Assembly: GCF_910589235.1 (NCBI RefSeq)
Contig: NC_060956.1
Location: 12,554,999-12,618,998 of the forward strand
Direction of reading: 5' to 3'
Source of the DNA: Vespa crabro
Lineage: Eukaryota; Arthropoda; Insecta; Hymenoptera; Vespidae
Length of the DNA: 64,000 nt
Shown here: one piece after another, positions 1 to 8,814 of the stretch
Position numbering within the stretch: the first letter of the stretch is position 1
Layout of the letters: the number at the start of each line of letters is the position of its first letter
Position numbers and translations under genes: made by a program
Notes under the pieces: model-generated
Told to the model about the DNA's origin: nothing
The model's input: the letters and a program-made list of their open reading frames with translations, nothing else
Databases searched by the model: none

Positions 1-25
1 TAATCTAGTTTCATTCTTTATTCTG

Positions 26-85
26 CGTCGAAAGTATATAAAATCATTGAAATTGAATGTGATTTCAACCTTTCATTTTTCGACG
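26..85. other. Nested dyad symmetry in each monomer (first copy)
   Basis: The outer arms are cgtcgaaa (26-33) and tttcgacg (78-85). The inner arms are ttgaaat (47-53) and atttcaa (62-68), with an 8-base loop. The two dyads have nearly the same centre (55.5 and 57.5). In B and C monomers with cgtcgaaaaaata the outer arms extend to 10 bp (cgtcgaaaaa/tttttcgacg). In D monomers cgttttttgacg breaks one pair, and gaattagactt weakens the inner arm. Repeats every 339 bp. Cruciform or hairpin formation is inferred, not shown. Confidence 0.75.
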
Positions 86-106
86 ATACGCCATTATGAG
101 CATAAA

Positions 107-120
107 ATCGTATATACGAT
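107..120. other. 14-bp perfect palindrome atcgtatatacgat (first copy)
   Basis: A perfect self-complementary 14-mer. It is intact in B, B2, C, C2 and most D monomers. In most A and all C3 and D2 monomers it reads atcgtatattggat, which removes the symmetry. One D lineage has cgtatatacgacatg, leaving a 10-bp core. A protein-binding role is only a possibility. Confidence 0.8.
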
Positions 121-156
121 ATGAAACAATGTTAATACATCAATTCCAAGATAGAA

Positions 157-171
157 AAGATTTTTGATCTT
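157..171. other. Short inverted repeat aagat-ttttg-atctt (first copy)
   Basis: A 5-bp stem with a 5-base loop. Present in A, C, C3 and D2. Weakened in B (aaggatgtttgatctt) and D (aagatgtttgatctt) by changes in the left arm and loop. Too short to assign a role. Confidence 0.45.
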
Positions 172-292
172 CTGAAATACAATGTCTGAATCGATTGGTA
201 ACATTTTTCAAACTGTTGTACGAGTAAGTTCAAAGATTTCACCATTTTATCTCAGCATATAGCGAAAAACGCATATGTCGATCAGGTTTCTC

Positions 293-302
293 GATAATTA
301 TC
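293..302. other. 10-bp palindrome gataattatc (first copy)
   Basis: Perfect palindrome in A, B and B2. C and C3 have cattaattatc, and D types have gataattttc, so it is type-specific. It lies in the third conserved region where hybrid monomers switch type. Confidence 0.6.
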
Positions 303-594
303 ATGTTACAACACATATTTACGCATAGTCGGAAAGATATAATCTAGTTTCATTCTTTATTCTGCGTCGAAAAAATATAAAATCATTGAAATTGAATGTG
401 ATTTCAACCTTTCATTTTTCGACGATACGCCTTTATGAGCATAAAATCGTATATACGATATGAAACAATGTTAATACATCAATACCAAGATAAAAAGGAT
501 GTTTGATCTTCTGAAATACCATGTCTGAATAGATTGGTAACATTTTTCGTACTGTTGTCCGGGAAAATTCATTGTTTTCACCATTTTACCTCAG

Positions 595-616
595 CATATA
601 GCGAAATTCGCATATG
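595..616. other. 22-bp dyad in type B monomers
   Basis: The outer arms catat/atatg enclose inner arms gcgaa/ttcgc, with one extra A on the left side (monomer positions 256-277). B2 loses it through ttggcatatg and D loses it through ttcacatgtg. In A only gcg/cgc pairs remain around an A5 tract. C has gcggaattcgc, and C2 shifts to ccggaattcgc. Confidence 0.65.
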
Positions 617-2034
617 TCGATCAGGTTTCTCGATAATTATCATGCTACAACACGTATTAACGCATAGTCGGAAAGAAATATTCTAGTTTCATTCTTTATT
701 CTACGTCGAAAAAATATAAAATCATTGAAATTGAATGTGATTTCAACCTTTCATTTTTCGACGATACGCCTTTATGAGCATAAAATCGTATATACGATAT
801 GAAACAAAGTTAAGACATCAATTCCAAGATAGAAAAGATTTTTGATCTTCTGAAATACAATGTCCGAATAGATTGGTAACATTTTTCAAACTGTGGAACG
901 AGTATTTTTACTGTTTTCATGATAATATTTCCGCATATAGCGGAATTCGCATGTGTCGAACAGGTTTCTCATTAATTATCATGTTAAAACACGCATTTAC
1001 ACATAGTCGGAAAGATATAATCTAGTTTCATTCTTTATTCTGCGTCGAAAGTATTTAAAATCATTGAAATTGAATTAGATTTCAACCTTTCGTTTTTTGA
1101 CGATACGCCATTATGAGCATAAAATCGTATATACGATATGAAACAATGTTAATACATCAATACCAAGAAAAAAAAGATGTTTGATCTTCTGAAATACAAT
1201 GTCCGAATCGATTGGTAACATTTTTCAAACTGTGGAACGAGTAATTTCACTGTTTTCAGAATAATATTTCCGCATATAGCGAAATTCACATGTGTTGTTC
1301 AGTTTTCTCGATAATTTTCATGTTAAAGCACGTAATTAAAAATAGTCGGAAAGAAATATTCTAGTTTCATTCTTTATTCTGCGTCGAAAGTATATAAAAT
1401 CATTGAAATTGAATGAGATTTCAACCTTTCGTTTTTCGACGATACGCCTTTATGAGCATAAAATCGTATATTGGATATGAAACAAAGTTAAGACATCAAT
1501 TCCAAGATAGAAAAGATTTTTGATCTTATGAAATACAATGTCTGAATCGATTGGTAACATTTTTCAAACTGTTGTACGAGTAAGTTCAAAGATTTCACCA
1601 TTTTATCTCAGCATATAGCGAAAAACGCATATGTCGATCAGGTTTCTCGATAATTATCATGTTACAACACGTATTTACGCATAGTCGGAAAGATATAATC
1701 TAGTTTCATTCTTTATTCTGCGTCGAAAAAATATAAAATCATTGAAATTGAATGTGATTTCAACCTTTCATTTTTCGACGATACGCCTTTATGAGCATAA
1801 AATCGTATATACGATATGAAACAATGTTAATACATCAATACCAAGATAAAAAGGATGTTTGATCTTCTGAAATACCATGTCTGAATAGATTGGTAATATT
1901 TTTCGTACTGTTGTCCGGGAAAATTCATTGTTTTCACTATTTTACCTCAGCATATAGCGAAATTCGCATATGTCGATCAGGTTTTACGATAATTATCATG
2001 CTACAACACGTATTAACGCATAGTCGGAAAGAAA

Positions 2035-2373
2035 TATTCTAGTTTCATTCTTTATTCTGCGTCGAAAAAATATAAAATCATTGAAATTGAATGTGATTTC
2101 AACCTTTCATTTTTCGACGATACGCCTTTATGAGCATAAAATCGTATATACGATATGAAACAATGTTAATACATCAATACCAAGATAAAAAGGATGTTTG
2201 ATCTTCTGAAATACCATGTCTGAATAGATTGGTAACATTTTTCGTACTGTTGTCCGGGAAAATTCATTGTTTTCACCATTTTACCTCAGCATATAGCGAA
2301 ATTCGCATATGTCGATCAGGTTTCTCGATAATTATCATGCTACAACACGTATTAACGCATAGTCGGAAAGAAA
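2035..2373 (+). repeat. Representative type B monomer
   Basis: Diagnostic sites: gcgtcgaaaaaatata, gaatgtgattt, catttttcgacg, cgtatatacgat (intact palindrome), aataccaagataaaaagg, aataccatgtctgaatag, tttttcgtactgttgtccgg, gaaaattcattg, ccattttacctcag, gcgaaattcgcatatg, and catgctacaacacg. B is the only type with the CCGGG run. A subset has gaaataatg and cgaattaacgc (for example 5425 and 7459). Confidence 0.9.
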
Positions 2374-2712
2374 TATTCTAGTTTCATTCTTTATTCTACG
2401 TCGAAAAAATATAAAATCATTGAAATTGAATGTGATTTCAACCTTTCATTTTTCGACGATACGCCTTTATGAGCATAAAATCGTATATACGATATGAAAC
2501 AAAGTTAAGACATCAATTCCAAGATAGAAAAGATTTTTGATCTTCTGAAATACAATGTCCGAATAGATTGGTAACATTTTTCAAACTGTGGAACGAGTAT
2601 TTTTACTGTTTTCATGATAATATTTCCGCATATAGCGGAATTCGCATGTGTCGAACAGGTTTCTCATTAATTATCATGTTAAAACACGCATTTACACATA
2701 GTCGGAAAGATA
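2374..2712 (+). repeat. Representative type C monomer
   Basis: Diagnostic sites: acgtcgaaaaaata (A instead of G at monomer position 25), gaatgtg, catttttcgacg, cgtatatacgat, caaagttaagacatc, attccaag, atgtccgaatag, caaactgtggaacgag, catgataatatttccgc, agcggaattcgcatgtgtcg, ctcattaattatcatg, aaaacacgcatttacac. The GAATTC is an EcoRI site, so a digest would cut C and C2 monomers but not C3, where it reads gaatttgc. Confidence 0.9.
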
Positions 2713-3051
2713 TAATCTAGTTTCATTCTTTATTCTGCGTCGAAAGTATTTAAAATCATTGAAATTGAATTAGATTTCAACCTTTCGTTTTTTGACGATA
2801 CGCCATTATGAGCATAAAATCGTATATACGATATGAAACAATGTTAATACATCAATACCAAGAAAAAAAAGATGTTTGATCTTCTGAAATACAATGTCCG
2901 AATCGATTGGTAACATTTTTCAAACTGTGGAACGAGTAATTTCACTGTTTTCAGAATAATATTTCCGCATATAGCGAAATTCACATGTGTTGTTCAGTTT
3001 TCTCGATAATTTTCATGTTAAAGCACGTAATTAAAAATAGTCGGAAAGAAA
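2713..3051 (+). repeat. Representative type D monomer
   Basis: Diagnostic sites: gcgtcgaaagtattta, gaattagattt or gaattagactt, cgttttttgacg (C-to-T in the dyad arm), gccattatg, aataccaagaaaaaaaag, atgtccgaatcg, gtggaacgagtaatttca, ttcagaataat or ttcaggataat, gcgaaattcacatgtgttg, gataattttcatg, aaagcacgtaattaaaaata. D is the most diverged of the four main types. Confidence 0.9.
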
Positions 3052-3390
3052 TATTCTAGTTTCATTCTTTATTCTGCGTCGAAAGTATATAAAATCATTG
3101 AAATTGAATGAGATTTCAACCTTTCGTTTTTCGACGATACGCCTTTATGAGCATAAAATCGTATATTGGATATGAAACAAAGTTAAGACATCAATTCCAA
3201 GATAGAAAAGATTTTTGATCTTCTGAAATACAATGTCTGAATCGATTGGTAACATTTTTCAAACTGTTGTACGAGTAAGTTCAAAGATTTCACCATTTTA
3301 TCTCAGCATATAGCGAAAAACGCATATGTCGATCAGGTTTCTCGATAATTATCATGTTACAACACATATTTACGCATAGTCGGAAAGATA
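3052..3390 (+). repeat. Representative type A monomer
   Basis: Diagnostic sites in order: gcgtcgaaagtatata, gaatgagattt, cgtttttcgacg, cgtatattggat (broken palindrome), gaaacaaagttaagac, attccaag, atgtctgaatcg, caaactgttgtacgagtaag, aaagatttcaccattttatc, gcgaaaaacgcatatg, and catgttacaacac or catgctacaacac. The 3' ending varies: catatttacgc occurs when a B follows, and cgtattaacgc when a C follows. Other examples start at 10849, 24748, 38308 and 58648. Confidence 0.9.
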
Positions 3391-4746
3391 TAATCTAGTT
3401 TCATTCTTTATTCTGCGTCGAAAAAATATAAAATCATTGAAATTGAATGTGATTTCAACCTTTCATTTTTCGACGATACGCCTTTATGAGCATAAAATCG
3501 TATATACGATATGAAACAATGTTAATACATCAATACCAAGATAAAAAGGATGTTTGATCTTCTGAAATACCATGTCTGAATAGATTGGTAATATTTTTCG
3601 TACTGTTGTCCGGGAAAATTCATTGTTTTCACTATTTTACCTCAGCATATAGCGAAATTCGCATATGTCGATCAGGTTTTACGATAATTATCATGCTACA
3701 ACACGTATTAACGCATAGTCGGAAAGAAATATTCTAGTTTCATTCTTTATTCTACGTCGAAAAAATATAAAATCATTGAAATTGAATGTGATTTCAACCT
3801 TTCATTTTTCGACGATACGCCTTTATGAGCATAAAATCGTATATACGATATGAAACAAAGTTAAGACATCAATTCCAAGATAGAAAAGATTTTTGATCTT
3901 CTGAAATACAATGTCCGAATAGATTGGTAACATTTTTCAAACTGTGGAACGAGTATTTTCACTGTTTTTATGATAATATTTCCGCATATAGCGGAATTCG
4001 CATGTGTCGAACAGGTTTCTCATTAATTATCATGTTAAAACACGCATTTACACATAGTCGGAAAGATATAATCTAGTTTCATTCTTTATTCTGCGTCGAA
4101 AGTATTTAAAATCATTGAAATTGAATTAGACTTCAACCTTTCGTTTTTTGACGATACGCCATTATGAGCATAAAATCGTATATACGACATGAAACAATGT
4201 TAATAAATCAATACCAAGAAAAAAAAGATGTTTGATCTTCTGAAATACAATGTCCGAATAGATTGGTAACATTTTTCAAACTGTGGAACGAGTAATTTCA
4301 CTGTTTTCAGGATAATATTTCCGCATATAGCGAAATTCACATGTGTTGTTCAGTTTTCTCGATAATTTTCATGTTAAAGCACGTAATTAAAAATAGTCGG
4401 AAAGAAATATTCTAGTTTCATTCTTTATTCTGCGTCGAAAGTATATAAAATCATTGAAATTGAATGAGATTTCAACCTTTCGTTTTTCGACGATACGCCT
4501 TTATGAGCATAAAATCGTATATTGGATATGAAACAAAGTTAAGACATCAATTCCAAGATAGAAAAGATTTTTGATCTTCTGAAATACAATGTCTGAATCG
4601 ATTGGTAACATTTTTCAAACTGTTGTACGAGTAAGTTCAAAGATTTCACCATTTTATCTCAGCATATAGCGAAAAACGCATATGTCGATCAGGTTTCTCG
4701 ATAATTATCATGCTACAACACGTATTAACGCATAGTCGGAAAGAAA

Positions 4747-5085
4747 TATTCTAGTTTCATTCTTTATTCTACGTCGAAAAAATATAAAATCATTGAAATT
4801 GAATGTGATTTCAACCTTTCATTTTTCGACGATACGCCTTTATGAGCATAAAATCGTATATACGATATGAAACAAAGTTAAGACATCAATTCCAAGATAG
4901 AAAAGAGTTTTGATCTTCTGAAATACAATGTCCGAATAGATTGGTAACATTTTTCAAACTGTGGAACGAGTATTTTCACTGTTTTCATGATAATATTTCC
5001 GCATATACCGGAATTCGCATGTGTCGAACAGGTTTCTCATTAATTATCATGTTAAAACACGCATTTACACATAGTCGGAAAGATA
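4747..5085 (+). repeat. Representative C2 sub-variant
   Basis: C monomer with two linked changes: agaaaagagttttgatc (others agaaaagatttttgatc) and gcatataccggaattcgc (others gcatatagcggaattcgc), together with gtgtcgaacagg. The two changes travel together at 4747, 5764, 6781, 7798, 10510, 12205, 13900, 16612, 18307, 21019, 51190, 55597, 62038 and 63055. Confidence 0.9.
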
Positions 5086-5424
5086 TAATCTAGTTTCATT
5101 CTTTATTCTGCGTCGAAAGTATATAAAATCATTGAAATTGAATGAGATTTCAACCTTTCGTTTTTCGACGATACGCCTTTATGAGCATAAAATCGTATAT
5201 TGGATATGAAACAAAGTTAAGACATCAATTCCAAGATAGAAAAGATTTTTGATCTTCTGAAATACAATGTCCGAATAGATTGGTAACATTTTTCAAACTG
5301 TGGAACGAGTATTTTCACTGTTTTCATGATAATATTTCCGCATATAGCGGAATTTGCATGTGTCGATCAGGTTTCTCATTAATTATCATGTTAAAACACG
5401 CATTTACACATAGTCGGAAAGATA
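5086..5424 (+). repeat. Representative C3 sub-variant (A 5' part, C 3' part)
   Basis: The 5' third is type A (gcgtcgaaagtatata, gaatgag, cgtttttcg, cgtatattggat). From atgtccgaatag onward it is type C, ending gcggaatttgcatgtgtcgatc. It is an old, fixed hybrid because it recurs with the same structure at 5086, 6103, 7120, 8137, 9832, 14239 and 18646. Confidence 0.88.
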
Positions 5425-6441
5425 TAATCTAGTTTCATTCTTTATTCTGCGTCGAAAAAATATAAAATCATTGAAATTGAATGTGATTTCAACCTTTCAT
5501 TTTTCGACGATACGCCTTTATGAGCATAAAATCGTATATACGATATGAAATAATGTTAATACATCAATACCAAGATAAAAAGGATGTTTGATCTTCTGAA
5601 ATACCATGTCTGAATAGATTGGTAACATTTTTCGTACTGTTGTCCGGGAAAATTCATTGTTTTCACCATTTTACCTCAGCATATAGCGAAATTCGCATAT
5701 GTCGATCAGGTTTCTCGATAATTATCATGCTACAACACGAATTAACGCATAGTCGGAAAGAAATATTCTAGTTTCATTCTTTATTCTACGTCGAAAAAAT
5801 ATAAAATCATTGAAATTGAATGTGATTTCAACCTTTCATTTTTCGACGATACGCCGTTATGAGCATAAAATCGTATATACGATATGAAACAAAGTTAAGA
5901 CATCAATTCCAAGATAGAAAAGAGTTTTGATCTTCTGAAATACAATGTCCGAATAGATTGGTAACATTTTTCAAACTGTGGAACGAGTATTTTCACTGTT
6001 TTCATGATAATATTTCCGCATATACCGGAATTCGCATGTGTCGAACAGGTTTCTCATTAATTATCATGTTAAAACACGCATTTACACATAGTCGGAAAGA
6101 TATAATCTAGTTTCATTCTTTATTCTGCGTCGAAAGTATATAAAATCATTGAAATTGAATGAGATTTCAACCTTTCGTTTTTCGACGATACGCCTTTATG
6201 AGCATAAAATCGTATATTGGATATGAAACAAAGTTAAGACATCAATTCCAAGATAGAAAAGATTTTTGATCTTCTGAAATACAATGTCCGAATAGATTGG
6301 TAACATTTTTCAAACTGTGGAACGAGTATTTTCACTGTTTTCATGATAATATTTCCGCATATAGCGGAATTTGCATGTGTCGATCAGGTTTCTCATTAAT
6401 TATCATGTTAAAACACGCATTTACACATAGTCGGAAAGATA

Positions 6442-6780
6442 TAATCTAGTTTCATTCTTTATTCTGCGTCGAAAAAATATAAAATCATTGAAATTGAATG
6501 TGATTTCAACCTTTCATTTTTCGACGATACGCCTTTATGAGCATAAAATCGTATATACGATATGAAATAATGTTAATACATCAATACCAAGATAAAAAGG
6601 ATGTTTGATCTTCTGAAATACCATGTCTGAATAGATTGGTAACATTTTTCAAACTGTTGTACGAGTAAGTTCAAAGATTTCACCATTTTATCTCAGCATA
6701 TAGCGAAAAACGCATATGTCGATCAGGTTTCTCGATAATTATCATGCTACAACACGTATTAACGCATAGTCGGAAAGAAA
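6442..6780 (+). repeat. B/A hybrid monomer
   Basis: B up to atgtctgaatagattggtaac (with gaaataatg), then A sequence (caaactgttgtacgagtaag, gcgaaaaacgc), then a ctacaacacgtattaacgc ending. It occupies a B position in the zone 2 trimer, so it arose by conversion or crossover after the trimer was established. Only one copy of this hybrid is present. Confidence 0.88.
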
Positions 6781-8814
6781 TATTCTAGTTTCATTCTTTA
6801 TTCTACGTCGAAAAAATATAAAATCATTGAAATTGAATGTGATTTCAACCTTTCATTTTTCGACGATACGCCTTTATGAGCATAAAATCGTATATACGAT
6901 ATGAAACAAAGTTAAGACATCAATTCCAAGATAGAAAAGAGTTTTGATCTTCTGAAATACAATGTCCGAATAGATTGGTAACATTTTTCAAACTGTGGAA
7001 CGAGTATTTTCACTGTTTTCATGATAATATTTCCGCATATACCGGAATTCGCATGTGTCGAACAGGTTTCTCATTAATTATCATGTTAAAACACGCATTT
7101 ACACATAGTCGGAAAGATATAATCTAGTTTCATTCTTTATTCTGCGTCGAAAGTATATAAAATCATTGAAATTGAATGAGATTTCAACCTTTCGTTTTTC
7201 GACGATACGCCTTTATGAGCATAAAATCGTATATTGGATATGAAACAAAGTTAAGACATCAATTCCAAGATAGAAAAGATTTTTGATCTTCTGAAATACA
7301 ATGTCCGAATAGATTGGTAACATTTTTCAAACTGTGGAACGAGTATTTTCACTGTTTTCATGATAATATTTCCGCATATAGCGGAATTTGCATGTGTCGA
7401 TCAGGTTTCTCATTAATTATCATGTTAAAACACGCATTTACACATAGTCGGAAAGATATAATCTAGTTTCATTCTTTATTCTGCGTCGAAAAAATATAAA
7501 ATCATTGAAATTGAATGTGATTTCAACCTTTCATTTTTCGACGATACGCCTTTATGAGCATAAAATCGTATATACGATATGAAATAATGTTAATACATCA
7601 ATACCAAGATAAAAAGGATGTTTGATCTTCTGAAATACCATGTCTGAATAGATTGGTAACATTTTTCGTACTGTTGTCCGGGAAAATTCATTGTTTTCAC
7701 CATTTTACCTCAGCATATAGCGAAATTCGCATATGTCGATCAGGTTTCTCGATAATTATCATGCTACAACACGAATTAACGCATAGTCGGAAAGAAATAT
7801 TCTAGTTTCATTCTTTATTCTACGTCGAAAAAATATAAAATCATTGAAATTGAATGTGATTTCAACCTTTCATTTTTCGACGATACGCCTTTATGAGCAT
7901 AAAATCGTATATACGATATGAAACAAAGTTAAGACATCAATTCCAAGATAGAAAAGAGTTTTGATCTTCTGAAATACAATGTCCGAATAGATTGGTAACA
8001 TTTTTCAAACTGTGGAACGAGTATTTTCACTGTTTTCATGATAATATTTCCGCATATACCGGAATTCGCATGTGTCGAACAGGTTTCTCATTAATTATCA
8101 TGTTAAAACACGCATTTACACATAGTCGGAAAGATATAATCTAGTTTCATTCTTTATTCTGCGTCGAAAGTATATAAAATCATTGAAATTGAATGAGATT
8201 TCAACCTTTCGTTTTTCGACGATACGCCTTTATGAGCATAAAATCGTATATTGGATATGAAACAAAGTTAAGACATCAATTCCAAGATAGAAAAGATTTT
8301 TGATCTTCTGAAATACAATGTCCGAATAGATTGGTAACATTTTTCAAACTGTGGAACGAGTATTTTCACTGTTTTCATGATAATATTTCCGTATATAGCG
8401 GAATTTGCATGTGTCGATCAGGTTTCTCATTAATTATCATGTTAAAACACGCATTTACACATAGTCGGAAAGATATAATCTAGTTTCATTCTTTATTCTG
8501 CGTCGAAAAAATATAAAATCATTGAAATTGAATGTGATTTCAACCTTTCATTTTTCGACGATACGCCTTTATGAGCATAAAATCGTATATACGATATGAA
8601 ATAATGTTAATACATCAATACCAAGATAAAAAGGATGTTTGATCTTCTGAAATACCATGTCTGAATAGATTGGTAACATTTTTCGTACTGTTGTCCGGGA
8701 AAATTCATTGTTTTCACCATTTTACCTCAGCATATAGCGAAATTCGCATATGTCGATCAGGTTTCTCGATAATTATCATGCTACAACACGAATTAACGCA
8801 TAGTCGGAAAGAAA

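Larger units (their letters stand above)
1..4746 (+). repeat. HOR zone 1: A-B-C-D order with a duplicated 5-mer
   Basis: There are fourteen monomers in the order A | B C D A B | B C D A B | C D A. The 1695-bp 5-mer at 340-2034 is repeated at 2035-3729 with only a few differences seen by eye: monomer 5 has gatcttatg where monomer 10 has gatcttctg, and monomer 5 has cacgtatttacgc where monomer 10 has cacatatttacgc. The fifth monomer of each copy (1696 and 3391) shares private variants: ggtaatattttt, cactattttacc and ggttttacgat. The C monomers at 679 and 2374 have gtatttttactg. Monomer 14 (4408) has A sequence but ends with the B-type ctacaacacgtattaacgc, which marks the switch to the next zone. 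Confidence 0.93.
4747..8814 (+). repeat. HOR zone 2: 3-mer C2-C3-B, four copies (1017 bp)
   Basis: Four consecutive trimers begin at 4747, 5764, 6781 and 7798. Member 1 is C2 (acgtcgaaaaaata, agagttttg, ataccggaattcgc). Member 2 is C3 (gaatgag, cgtatattggat, then C sequence ending gcggaatttgcatgtgtcgatc). Member 3 is B with gaaataatg and cacgaattaacgc. Copies are almost identical. Exceptions: monomer 18 has gccgttatg where the others have gcctttatg, monomer 25 has ccgtatatagcgg, and monomer 20 (6442) has its 3' half replaced by A sequence (gttgtacgagtaag, gcgaaaaacgc). Confidence 0.93.

Noticed and set aside
26..85. Inverted repeat cgtcgaaa/tttcgacg as the terminal repeats of a small transposon (MITE)
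   Set aside because: The flanking bases (ttctg and atacg) show no target-site duplication, and the element occurs once in every monomer with the same flanks, so it is part of the monomer.
293..302. gataattatc as an operator or -10 promoter element
   Set aside because: It is a type-dependent palindrome inside a eukaryote-style satellite with no downstream gene, so a bacterial promoter reading has no support.
1..339. 339-bp monomer as a dimer of two about 170-bp units
   Set aside because: The two halves do not align at an offset near 170. The best resemblance I noticed (ttgaaattgaatgt against ctgaaatacaatgt) is offset by about 125 bp and is short.
541..565. CENP-B-box-like match in B monomers: ttcg followed by cggg in ttcgtactgttgtccggg
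   Set aside because: The canonical CENP-B box has seven bases between TTCG and CGGG with a fixed A. Here there are ten, so the spacing does not fit, and no better match is seen on either strand.
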